64,000 bases of DNA from Cyclobacteriaceae bacterium (GTDB lineage: Bacteria; Bacteroidota; Bacteroidia; Cytophagales; Cyclobacteriaceae). The stretch covers positions 3,767,501 through 3,831,500 of the forward strand of contig CP075525.1 of assembly GCA_025808415.1 (NCBI GenBank), written 5' to 3'. Made by a program: the position numbers and the translations under genes. The notes under the pieces were generated by a model, which worked only from the letters and a program-made list of their open reading frames with translations, made no database searches and had not been told where the DNA came from. The first letter of the stretch is position 1. Each line of letters begins with the position of its first letter. This document shows, piece by piece, positions 35,283 through 43,117 of this stretch.

Positions 35283-36620
35283 ATGATGAAAAAGTTTTTT
35301 GCGCCCCTTATCCTGATCGTGTTCATTTCAAACACTCCAGCATTGTTTGCCCAGTGCAAAGAATGGAAGTGGCCAACTGAACCTGAGCAGAAAGCAAAAG
35401 CAGAAGAAAAAGTTTCGTTGTATGACGACTACCGCAAAAACAGTGAGTTTGCAAAAGCAAAACCTCACCTTAACTGGTTGTTGACCAACACACCGAACCT
35501 AAACACCAGCATCTACATCAACGGTGCCGAGATTTACCAAAAGCTGGCCAGCGCAGAAAAAGATGCAGCCAGGAAAAATGCTTTGGTCGATTCGCTTTTG
35601 CTTATCCACGATTTGCGGATTAAAAACTGTGGTGAAGAAGCCAGTGTGACCAACCGCAAGGCATTGGCCGCTGTAGCTTTTTGGGCCAATGAAAACGGGA
35701 AAGAAAAATATGTTTTAGACCTGATGGACCTTGCCTTCAAGCTTAACGGCAACGATGTGCTTGATGGAACCATTCTACCGTTTATGCAAGTGATTCGGAT
35801 TAACAAGGTTAAGTTGAAAAACCTTACCGATGAACAGGTATTGGAGCGTTACGACATGGTAATGGGAATATTGGATGCAAAAATTAAAGTCGCTTCCAGC
35901 CAAGGCAAGCAAGATGGTGTTACCCGCTATCGTTCATGGAAAGATGAAGTGGACAAAATACTGATCACCATTGTAAAAGTTGATTGCGATTTTGTGCGCA
36001 CCAACCTTGGCCCCAAGTTCAAGAAAAACCCTGCCGACATTGGTTTGGCCAAGAAAATATTTGCTTTCATGCTCCAGGATAAGTGCACTGATGATCCGTT
36101 GTGGATGGAAGCTGCAGAAGCCATACTGAAAGACGAAAAGGACTACGGCATTGCTAAAAACTTAGGCATACGCTACCTGGCAACCGAAAACTTTACAAAA
36201 GCCAATGAAATGTTCGCCATTGCACTTGAAACAGCCCCCGGTAATTCTGAAAAAGCGGATGTGCTGATTTACAAGGGTAGCATTGAAGCCCGCAAAGGTT
36301 CAAAAACTGCCGCACGCGACCTATACCGTCAGGCTTTAGCGGCTGACGGCAGCAAAAAGGAGGCTTACGAAAAAATTGGCGACTTGTACTATGGAAGTTT
36401 CTCTGATTGTGCCAAGAAGGACAATATGGCTGAGGATCGCCTGGTGTACCTGGCTGCTTATGATATGTACCAGCGTGCCGGTGAAGCCAAAAAAATGGCC
36501 ATGGCAAAAGATCAGTTCCCGTCCAAGGAAGATATCTTCCTGGTTAACTGGTCGTCAGGTGATACCCAACGCGTCACCTGTTGGATCAATGAAACCGTGA
36601 CCATTCGCACACGCGATTAG
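35283..36620 (+). CDS. Secreted tetratricopeptide-repeat protein
   Basis: 445 residues from the ATG at MMKKFFAPLILIVF, giving a good signal peptide (cut after ALFAQ); a longer reading from 35220 lies inside the previous gene and is rejected. Several TPR-like helices are visible, clearest at residues 330-420 (NFTKANEMFAIALETAPGN, AARDLYRQALAADGSKKEAYEKIGDLYY, given by ends). It probably acts as a periplasmic or surface scaffold. It sits between an outer-membrane protein and lptC and is followed by a strong terminator. Confidence 0.75.
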   Translation: MMKKFFAPLILIVFISNTPALFAQCKEWKWPTEPEQKAKAEEKVSLYDDYRKNSEFAKAKPHLNWLLTNTPNLNTSIYINGAEIYQKLASAEKDAARKNALVDSLLLIHDLRIKNCGEEASVTNRKALAAVAFWANENGKEKYVLDLMDLAFKLNGNDVLDGTILPFMQVIRINKVKLKNLTDEQVLERYDMVMGILDAKIKVASSQGKQDGVTRYRSWKDEVDKILITIVKVDCDFVRTNLGPKFKKNPADIGLAKKIFAFMLQDKCTDDPLWMEAAEAILKDEKDYGIAKNLGIRYLATENFTKANEMFAIALETAPGNSEKADVLIYKGSIEARKGSKTAARDLYRQALAADGSKKEAYEKIGDLYYGSFSDCAKKDNMAEDRLVYLAAYDMYQRAGEAKKMAMAKDQFPSKEDIFLVNWSSGDTQRVTCWINETVTIRTRD

Positions 36621-36636
36621 GGAAAAAATAAAACTT

Positions 36637-36667
36637 AAAAAGGCCATAGTATTGCTATGGCCTTTTT
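36637..36667 (+). terminator. Rho-independent terminator after the TPR gene
   Basis: AAAAAGGCCATAG / CTATGGCCTTTTT, a 13-base perfect stem with a five-base loop. It overlaps an alternative upstream start of lptC, favouring the ATG at 36675. Confidence 0.9.
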
Positions 36668-36674
36668 CATTTAT

Positions 36675-37217
36675 ATGAACCGCCTGAAATTCCTTGCCTT
36701 TATTTTACTGCTGGATGGCTGCGGAAAAACCGATGCCGTTCAACCGCTTGAGTACGATGGCCCGCAACGCGAAGCGGAAAAAGTAGAAATGCACTACAGC
36801 GAAAATGAGGTGGTTAAGGTAAGGATGCTGGCCGACCTGGTGTACGAATACCAGGTGGGTGATCGTGAATTTCCCAAGGGCATATACATGGAATTTTTTA
36901 ACGAACTGGGGGTGCTCTCCTCTACCCTTCGGGCCAACCACGCTTACTACTCCAAAAAGGATAACACCTGGAAAGCAACCGGTAAAGTGGAGGTTATTAA
37001 CCTGGAGAAAAATGAGCAACTCAACACGGAAGAACTTTTTTGGCGACCTGACAAAGAGCAGATATACACCGAAAGTTTCGTTACCATTCGCATGCAAACC
37101 GAGGTAATTTACGGAGAAGGACTTGAAGCGAAACAGGACATGTCTTCCTACACCATTAAAAAACCGCAAGGCGAGTTTACCCTTGAAGAGGGTACAGAAA
37201 CACCGGGCCGGAACTAG
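36675..37217 (+). CDS. lptC: LPS export protein LptC
   Basis: 180 residues from the ATG at MNRLKFLAF; the upstream ATG at 36657 lies inside the terminator hairpin. It has a lipobox-like signal (FILLLDGCGKT), then a beta-jellyroll-type domain (YEYQVGDREFPKGIYMEFFN, GKVEVINLEKNEQLNTEELFW, IRMQTEVIYGEGLEA, IKKPQGEF), the LptC/LptA fold. It passes lipopolysaccharide from the LptBFG transporter to LptA across the periplasm. The lipoprotein form replaces the usual N-terminal helix. lptB/F/G are not in this window. Confidence 0.85.
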   Translation: MNRLKFLAFILLLDGCGKTDAVQPLEYDGPQREAEKVEMHYSENEVVKVRMLADLVYEYQVGDREFPKGIYMEFFNELGVLSSTLRANHAYYSKKDNTWKATGKVEVINLEKNEQLNTEELFWRPDKEQIYTESFVTIRMQTEVIYGEGLEAKQDMSSYTIKKPQGEFTLEEGTETPGRN

Positions 37218-37231
37218 CTCCTCAAAATCGT

Positions 37232-37239
37232 TATCTTTG
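37232..37239 (+). promoter_or_regulatory. -7 promoter box before the 51-residue membrane protein
   Basis: TATCTTTG ends eight bases before the ATG at 37248, so transcription would begin at or within a few bases of the start codon. This suggests a leaderless or nearly leaderless mRNA. Confidence 0.5.
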
Positions 37240-37247
37240 CCTGACGT

Positions 37248-37403
37248 ATGAAGCTTCCGGATATTCTCCTGCTTTCCCTTTCGGCTACATTTCTAATCAT
37301 CGGCATACACCAGATCATGACACTCGGGTTGGGCCATGCCTACTGGGCCATTATGCTTTCCGTAATTTTCTTTTTTGTGTTTACTTACCGCAAGCGGAAA
37401 TAA
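37248..37403 (+). CDS. Small membrane protein, 51 residues
   Basis: MKLPDILLLSLSATFLIIGI begins the protein; two hydrophobic helices (about 5-20 and 31-46) flank a short HQIMTLGLGH turn, and the tail is basic (TYRKRK). It has a promoter box directly upstream, lies between lptC and the CNNM gene, and its stop is one base from the next ATG (TAATATG), so the two are probably translated together. I do not recognise a family; similar tiny membrane proteins occur at this position in the phylum. Confidence 0.65.
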   Translation: MKLPDILLLSLSATFLIIGIHQIMTLGLGHAYWAIMLSVIFFFVFTYRKRK

Positions 37404-37404
37404 T

Positions 37405-38682
37405 ATGGATCCTGCTTTACTACTACTTATCCTGCTTTCTCTTGCCTTCTCTTTTTTCTTTTCAGGGATTGAAATAGCTTTTCTCTCGGCAAACAAACTT
37501 CAACTTGAATTGCAGGCAAAGCAGGGCTCTATTTCCGGAAAAATATTTTCCAAGTTCATAAAAAAGCCCTCCTTGTTCATTGGCACAACGCTTATCGGTA
37601 ACACTATTGCCCTGGTGCTGTATGGAATTTTTATGGCGCAACTGCTGGAGCCGCGGCTCCAACTCTGGTTACCCGATCCCTTTCAGAATGAAGTGACTAT
37701 ACTGATCATCCAAACATTAGCCGCAACAATACTGGTTTTGGTAACTGCCGAATTTCTTCCGAAGAGCCTTTTTCTCATTAACCCTAACCTGATGCTCACT
37801 GCTTTGGCAGTGCCATTTAATATCCTCTATTATTTTTTGTTTCCCTTGGTCATCAGCATTGTATCGCTTTCGAAATTTGTCATTACAAAAATTTTCAGAA
37901 CCGAATACTCGGATGAAAAACCTGTATTCGGGCTAACCGACCTGAATCATTACCTGAAGAATATGTTGAGGGTAAAGCACGAAGACGAAGACATTGAACT
38001 GGACAAAAAAATTTTTCACAATGCACTTGAATTCAAATCGGTGCGCGTTCGCGAGTGCATGATACCGCGAACAGAAATCATTGCAGTGGAGATTCAGGAC
38101 GGTATGGAGAAGCTGCGCAAGGCGTTTGTAGAAAGTGGACATTCTAAAATCCTAATCTACAAAGATTCCATCGATGATGTAATCGGTTATTGTCACTCCT
38201 CGGAGCTGTTTAAGAAGCCCACACGAATTGAAGATATCCTGACACCCATCATTATCGTACCTGAAACCATCTTAGCCAACGAGTTGATGATCCGCTTCAT
38301 TAATGAACGAAAAAGCCTGGCCCTGGTGGTAGATGAATTTGGCGGTACCTCGGGCCTGGTAAGCATGGAAGATGTGATTGAAGAAATTTTTGGTGAAATT
38401 GAAGATGAGCATGATGAAGACGACCTGGTAGAGCAGCAACTGGACAAACACACCTGGCTGCTGAGTGCACGCCTGGAGATTGATTACTTAAACGACACGT
38501 ATAACTGGAACCTTCCTACAGGCGAATACGAAACCCTCGGGGGGCTTATACTAAGCTACCGCGAAGACCTGCCCCAGCCTGGGGAAACCATTTCTATACC
38601 CCCTTACTCCTTCACCGTCCAGTCAACCCTCGACAACCGGATAGACACCCTGCGGATAACCGTGGCCAATGGTAGCGACTGA
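37405..38682 (+). CDS. CNNM/CorC (hemolysin C-like) transporter, GldE-type
   Basis: 425 residues from the ATG at MDPALLLL. Three or four N-terminal helices form the CNNM (DUF21) domain with FSGIEIAFLSANKLQLE. Two CBS domains (about residues 195-320: RECMIPRTEIIAVE, LALVVDEFGGTSGLVSMEDVIEEIFGEIEDE, by ends) and a CorC/HlyC C-terminal domain follow. Known relatives handle Mg2+/divalent ions; in flavobacteria the related GldE is linked to gliding. Which role applies here is open. It sits in a series from coaX to the PpiD-type gene. Confidence 0.85.
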   Translation: MDPALLLLILLSLAFSFFFSGIEIAFLSANKLQLELQAKQGSISGKIFSKFIKKPSLFIGTTLIGNTIALVLYGIFMAQLLEPRLQLWLPDPFQNEVTILIIQTLAATILVLVTAEFLPKSLFLINPNLMLTALAVPFNILYYFLFPLVISIVSLSKFVITKIFRTEYSDEKPVFGLTDLNHYLKNMLRVKHEDEDIELDKKIFHNALEFKSVRVRECMIPRTEIIAVEIQDGMEKLRKAFVESGHSKILIYKDSIDDVIGYCHSSELFKKPTRIEDILTPIIIVPETILANELMIRFINERKSLALVVDEFGGTSGLVSMEDVIEEIFGEIEDEHDEDDLVEQQLDKHTWLLSARLEIDYLNDTYNWNLPTGEYETLGGLILSYREDLPQPGETISIPPYSFTVQSTLDNRIDTLRITVANGSD

Positions 38683-38782
38683 AGTATTTAATAGTATAAA
38701 TCGCTTATTTACAGGCATTTAACTCTCCAGGTAATAAGTAGTTTATTTTCAAAACCATATTTTTCTAATCCACAAAGCGGGT

Positions 38783-38790
38783 TAAATTTG
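38783..38790 (+). promoter_or_regulatory. -7 promoter box of the PpiD-type gene
   Basis: TAAATTTG, 20 bases before the ATG at 38811; matches TAnnTTTG. Confidence 0.5.
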
Positions 38791-38810
38791 CGGTCTTTAA
38801 ATTTTGACTT

Positions 38811-40916
38811 ATGGCATTTATTGGAAAGTTGAGGGACAAGATGGGTACCTGGGTGGTTGTTTTTGTCTTCCTCGCAATTTCTGCATTCGTATTGCAGGAT
38901 ATTTTTAGCAACAATTCTGTACTGTTTAGCAATAGTGATTCCGTTGGGGAAATAGCCGGGCATACGGTATCGCTAAAAGAATACCAGCAAGCCGTGCGCG
39001 AACGCGAAGCAAATTTTATCATGTTTTTCAACCGTCAGCCCAACGACCGCGACATGGTAACCATACGCGAACAGGCCTGGGAAATGCTCATCCTGCGTCA
39101 TGCCATTGAAAATGAATTTGAAAAAGTTGGCGTGAAGGTTAGCGATGATGAAATGGTGGATATGATTTCGGGGAAAAATATAAATGACGGTATAAAGCAA
39201 TCCTTCATTAACCCGCAAACCGGTCAGTTCGACAGGGGCATGTTGGGCAACTACATATCTCAAATCAAGCTCGCACCTGAAACTTCACCGGAACGCATGC
39301 AGTGGGAATTATTCCAACGTGATTTAAGGCCAAGCCGTGAAAGGCTTAAGTATGAAAACCTGTTGATCAAGAGTGCTTTTATAACTTCTGCCGAAGCAGA
39401 AAAAGAATACCACTTGCAAAATGACGTAGCTGAAATCCAATATCTGTTTGTGCCCTATTATGCTGTTAGCGACACTGCCATTAAAGTAAACGATAGCGAT
39501 CTGAAAGCCTATTACAACAAGAACAAAGAGAAATACAAAAGCGAGCATACCCGCGACATGAAGTTCGTTACCTTTCCGGTAGTGCCTTCGGCAGATGATT
39601 CGCTTTCATTTAAAGAAGAATTGACACGCCTGGTAGGTGATTTTAAAGCAGCCCAGGATGATTCTGTTTTTGCCATCATCAACTCCGATAATTCAGATGC
39701 CTACACCAAATTCAATGTTTCAAACCTGCCGTCATATATTACCGCTGATGAACTGGTTGCCGGAACGGTTAAGGGACCTTTTTTAGATGAAGGATCCTAT
39801 AAACTGGTAAAGGTTTCAAAAGTCGGAAAAGATACCATTAACAACGCGCGGGCCAGCCATATCCTTATCCGTTGGGATAATGACACCGAGGCTGCCAAAA
39901 AAGAAGCCAAAGAGAAAGCCAGGAACATTTTAAAAGACATTAAAGCAGGTGCAAGCTTTGCCGACAAGGCTCGCGAATTTGGTACTGACGGAACGGCTAC
40001 CCGTGGGGGTGACCTGGGTTGGTTCAGCACCGGTGCCATGGTAAAGCCATTTGAAACAGCCGTATTCTCTGCCACCAAAAAGGGTGTGTTAAATGACGTG
40101 GTTGAAACGGAGTTCGGTTACCACATTATTGATGTAACCGAAGTGAAAGACAACAACTACTATACGCTGGCCGTGATCGAGCGCGAAATCCTCCCCAGCG
40201 ATGCTTCCATCAATGCGGCTATCCGCAAGGCAGAACTGTTTGCCAGCGAGCTTTCAGGGCTAAAGGAATTTACCGACCGGGCCACCAAAGAAGGATTGAC
40301 CGTTTACGAAGCTAAAAATATAGCTCCAGCCGAAAGGCGTATTAACAACCTGGGGGATGCACGCCAGGTGGTGCAGTGGCTGTTTCGCGATGCGAAAGAA
40401 GGTAAAGTATCGTCAGTTTTTGACTTGCAGGATCAATATGCCGTGGCCGTAATGACCGGTGAAATTGAAAAAGGCTATAAACCGCTTGACCTGGTTAAAG
40501 ATGAGATTACACCGCTTGTCAAAAATGAAATGAAGGGCAAAGTAATCGTGGAAAAATTAAAAGGGCTGCAAGGTTCACTAAATGACATAGCCGCTGCTTT
40601 TGGAAAAGATGCTACCGTATACACCAATAGCAGCGTTAGGCTAAACTCCAATTCCCTCACTTCGGTAGGATTTGATCCGGTGGTTATCGGAAAAGTTTTT
40701 TCCCTTGCCGATGGTAGTCGCTCGCAGGCTTATGCAGGTGAAAATGGTGTAGTCATCATCGAAACCAAAACCAAAACACCTGCCCCGGCCATAGGCGATT
40801 ATACCATGTTTAAAACGCAACTACAACAAAGTGCTACAAGCCGTAACTCGGCCAACATTGCAAGCGCTATTAAAGAAGCAGCCAATATAGAAGACACTCG
40901 CTTCAGGTTTTATTAA
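38811..40916 (+). CDS. Periplasmic peptidyl-prolyl isomerase, PpiD/SurA type
   Basis: 701 residues. One N-terminal helix (residues about 12-30) anchors it in the inner membrane. A SurA_N-like helical region follows (ILRHAIENEFEKVGVKVSDDEM). A parvulin domain lies at about 345-450 (ASHILIRWDND, FGTDGTATRGGDLGWFS, FGYHIIDVTEV). It assists folding of secreted and outer-membrane proteins. The layout matches PpiD rather than soluble SurA. It closes the coaX-to-CNNM envelope series. Confidence 0.9.
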   Translation: MAFIGKLRDKMGTWVVVFVFLAISAFVLQDIFSNNSVLFSNSDSVGEIAGHTVSLKEYQQAVREREANFIMFFNRQPNDRDMVTIREQAWEMLILRHAIENEFEKVGVKVSDDEMVDMISGKNINDGIKQSFINPQTGQFDRGMLGNYISQIKLAPETSPERMQWELFQRDLRPSRERLKYENLLIKSAFITSAEAEKEYHLQNDVAEIQYLFVPYYAVSDTAIKVNDSDLKAYYNKNKEKYKSEHTRDMKFVTFPVVPSADDSLSFKEELTRLVGDFKAAQDDSVFAIINSDNSDAYTKFNVSNLPSYITADELVAGTVKGPFLDEGSYKLVKVSKVGKDTINNARASHILIRWDNDTEAAKKEAKEKARNILKDIKAGASFADKAREFGTDGTATRGGDLGWFSTGAMVKPFETAVFSATKKGVLNDVVETEFGYHIIDVTEVKDNNYYTLAVIEREILPSDASINAAIRKAELFASELSGLKEFTDRATKEGLTVYEAKNIAPAERRINNLGDARQVVQWLFRDAKEGKVSSVFDLQDQYAVAVMTGEIEKGYKPLDLVKDEITPLVKNEMKGKVIVEKLKGLQGSLNDIAAAFGKDATVYTNSSVRLNSNSLTSVGFDPVVIGKVFSLADGSRSQAYAGENGVVIIETKTKTPAPAIGDYTMFKTQLQQSATSRNSANIASAIKEAANIEDTRFRFY

Positions 40917-40936
40917 ACCACAAAGCAATTAATTTT

Positions 40937-40971
40937 GGGCGCCCCGATACCTATCGGGCGCCCATCTTTTT
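40937..40971 (+). terminator. Rho-independent terminator after the PpiD-type gene
   Basis: GGGCGCCCCGATA / TATCGGGCGCCC stem with one bulged C, then ATCTTTTT. It lies just before the next ATG. Confidence 0.85.
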
Positions 40972-40975
40972 AACT

Positions 40976-41239
40976 ATGGACCAGGACTGGGTAAATTCAT
41001 TTCGCACCAAACTCGACCAGCATTACCAATGGCCTGCCCTTTATATCTTTAAATTCATCGTTCCCAAAGGAAAAGAGCAGGAAGTAAAGGATTTATTTCC
41101 GATGCACACCGTTACTGAAAAGTCCTCGCGCGAAGGAAATTACACCAGCATCACCATTCAGGTTATGGCTCCCTCAAGCGATGTTGTTATCGCCATGTAC
41201 CAAAAAGCTTCAGGCATAGAAGGATTGATTGCTTTATAA
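40976..41239 (+). CDS. DUF493 family protein
   Basis: 87 residues. FRTKLDQHYQWPALYIFKFIVP and the YTSITIQVMAPSSDVVIAMYQ segment match the small YbeD/DUF493 alpha-beta fold, an ACT-like protein with unknown biochemical role. It begins five bases after a terminator, so the mRNA start must be close to the ATG or the terminator leaks. The pterin dehydratase gene follows after 54 bases. Confidence 0.8.
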   Translation: MDQDWVNSFRTKLDQHYQWPALYIFKFIVPKGKEQEVKDLFPMHTVTEKSSREGNYTSITIQVMAPSSDVVIAMYQKASGIEGLIAL

Positions 41240-41293
41240 GCCCGGTTACAGCTAAATTCTTGTACCTTCGTCAGGCGATACCCGTTTTGGTTT

Positions 41294-41524
41294 ATGTGGC
41301 AGGAAGAAAACAACAAACTCACAAAAATATTTACGTTCAAAGATTTTACGGAAGCCTTTGCATTTATGACCAAGGTTGCCCTGGTAGCGGAGAAAATGAA
41401 CCATCACCCCACCTGGACAAACACCTGGAATACCGTAAGCATTGAGTTAAGCACACACGATGCAGGAAACATTGTAACTAATAAGGATAAGAAACTGGCA
41501 GAGGCCATTGATGCACTGGTATAA
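41294..41524 (+). CDS. 4a-hydroxytetrahydrobiopterin dehydratase (pterin carbinolamine dehydratase)
   Basis: 76 residues, shorter than the usual 95-110. The catalytic motif EKMNHHPTWTNTWNTVSIEL and the THDAGNIVTNKDKKLAEAID segment are diagnostic. It dehydrates the 4a-carbinolamine cofactor formed by aromatic amino-acid hydroxylases, or assists molybdopterin-related steps. No phenylalanine hydroxylase gene is nearby. Its stop overlaps the rsmI ATG by one base (TAATG), showing coupled translation. Confidence 0.88.
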   Translation: MWQEENNKLTKIFTFKDFTEAFAFMTKVALVAEKMNHHPTWTNTWNTVSIELSTHDAGNIVTNKDKKLAEAIDALV

Positions 41525-42204
41525 TGGAGTTGAAGGCCTCGTTATATATTGTTCCCACACCCATCGGAAATTTAGGGGATATAACCCTTCGTTCATTAGA
41601 AGTCTTAAAAGCCGTTGACCTTATTCTGGCAGAAGACACACGAACCTCGGGCAAGCTGCTAAAGCACTACCTCATTAGCAAACCGTTACAGAGCTTCCAC
41701 AATTTTAACGAACATAAAGTTGTGCATACCTTGGTTAAAAGGCTGCAAGCGGGAGAAAAAATGGCATTGGTCAGCGATGCCGGTACACCCGGAATTTCCG
41801 ACCCAGGGTTTCTAATTGTGCGCGCAACTTTGCAGGCAGGTATTGAAATTGATTGCCTACCCGGTGCCACAGCTTTTGTTCCGGCATTAATTAAATCAGG
41901 TTTACCCTGCGACCGGTTTGTTTTTGAGGGATTTCTCCCACACAAAAAAGGAAGGCAGACCCTGTTAAAAAAACTGGCCGAAGAAGAACGCACGATAGTA
42001 TTTTACGAGTCACCTCATCGTTTGGTGAAAACCTTAGGGCAGCTTAAGGAATACTTTGGGCCGGAAAGGCAAGTTTCTGTTTCGCGTGAACTCACGAAAC
42101 TTTTTGAAGAAACGAAGAATGGTACCCTGGAAGAAGTTTACCGCCACTTCTCAACCAAAGAAGTAAAAGGGGAAATTGTAGTAGTAGTTGGTGGAAAACC
42201 ATAA
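41524..42204 (+). CDS. rsmI: 16S rRNA (cytidine1402-2'-O)-methyltransferase
   Basis: 226 residues. Tetrapyrrole-methylase fold with YIVPTPIGNLGDITLRSLEVL, DLILAEDTRTSGKLLKHY and SDAGTPGISDPGF. It 2'-O-methylates C1402 of 16S rRNA with S-adenosylmethionine. It is shorter than E. coli RsmI (286), lacking the C-terminal extension. It overlaps the dehydratase stop. Confidence 0.94.
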   Translation: MELKASLYIVPTPIGNLGDITLRSLEVLKAVDLILAEDTRTSGKLLKHYLISKPLQSFHNFNEHKVVHTLVKRLQAGEKMALVSDAGTPGISDPGFLIVRATLQAGIEIDCLPGATAFVPALIKSGLPCDRFVFEGFLPHKKGRQTLLKKLAEEERTIVFYESPHRLVKTLGQLKEYFGPERQVSVSRELTKLFEETKNGTLEEVYRHFSTKEVKGEIVVVVGGKP

Positions 42205-42259
42205 ACCTGAAACAATTACCGGTTGGGTGATGTTGGATATACATGCGTAAAAACAAAAG

Positions 42260-43063
42260 ATGATACAGTTAGCCCACCTTGAAAAAGAAGTAATACGGAT
42301 TTGCCGCGAAGTAGGCGCTTTTATCCGAAAAGAAGCAACGGAGTTTGATCGCTCAAAAATTGAATTTAAAACCGGCTTCAACAACCTGGTGTCGTATGTT
42401 GACAAGGAAGCTGAAATTCAACTGGTACGTGAATTAAAAAAATTAATACCCTCCAGTACTTTTATTACGGAAGAGGGTACTGTTCAAACCAACACCGGGC
42501 AGGAATATTGCTGGATCATCGATCCGCTTGACGGTACCACGAACTTTATGCACGGCCTGCCAACATTTGCTATTAGCGTGGCACTTGCACAAAATAATAA
42601 AGTTGTGCTTGGGGTTGTTTATGAAGTTATGCATGATGAGTGCTTTCACACCTTTGCCGGAGGCCTTGCAGCATGCAATGGAAAACCCATACAAGTTTCC
42701 AGCATCACTACGTTAAGTGAGAGTTTACTTGCTACGGGTTTCCCTTACTATCACCTGGATAAAAAAGATGTTTACCTGGAAATCATAAAAGTATTTTTAG
42801 AACAAACGCACGGTATACGAAGGTTAGGCAGTGCTGCCATTGACCTGGCTTATGTATCCTGCGGGCGCATGGATGGTTTTTTTGAATACAACCTCAATCC
42901 TTGGGATGTTGCAGCAGGCGCCTTTATTGTTCAGCAAGCTGGCGGAAGAGTTACAGATTTCAGCGGAGGCAATAATTTTTTACACGGTGGTGAAATTATT
43001 GCGGCCGGTGCTGTGCAGCAACAAATGCTACAGGTTATAAACGAGCTTTGGTATAAAAAATAA
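42260..43063 (+). CDS. Inositol monophosphatase family phosphatase
   Basis: 267 residues. Metal-binding motifs FITEEGT (Glu), WIIDPLDGTTNFMHGLP and NPWDVAAGAFIVQQAGG are complete. It is a Mg2+-dependent phosphatase of inositol phosphates or of a related substrate such as PAP or NADP. The GTTNFMHGLP form is closest to SuhB-type enzymes. The gene is 55 bases after rsmI and convergent with the permease gene. Confidence 0.9.
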   Translation: MIQLAHLEKEVIRICREVGAFIRKEATEFDRSKIEFKTGFNNLVSYVDKEAEIQLVRELKKLIPSSTFITEEGTVQTNTGQEYCWIIDPLDGTTNFMHGLPTFAISVALAQNNKVVLGVVYEVMHDECFHTFAGGLAACNGKPIQVSSITTLSESLLATGFPYYHLDKKDVYLEIIKVFLEQTHGIRRLGSAAIDLAYVSCGRMDGFFEYNLNPWDVAAGAFIVQQAGGRVTDFSGGNNFLHGGEIIAAGAVQQQMLQVINELWYKK

Positions 43064-43114
43064 GCCCTGACATGCGCCAGGGCCTTGCAGAGAAATCTGT
43101 CCGCCTGACAGATT
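43064..43114. terminator. Two hairpins between the phosphatase and permease genes
   Basis: GCCCTG / CAGGGC (43064-43083) and AATCTGTC / GACAGATT (43094-43114, five-base loop) lie between the convergent stops. T-rich sequence after the second hairpin is modest, so termination on either strand is likely but not strong. Confidence 0.5.
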
Positions 43115-43117
43115 ATA

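Noticed and set aside
36657..36674. Upstream ATG for lptC
   Set aside because: It falls inside the terminator stem of the TPR gene; the next ATG gives a good lipoprotein signal.
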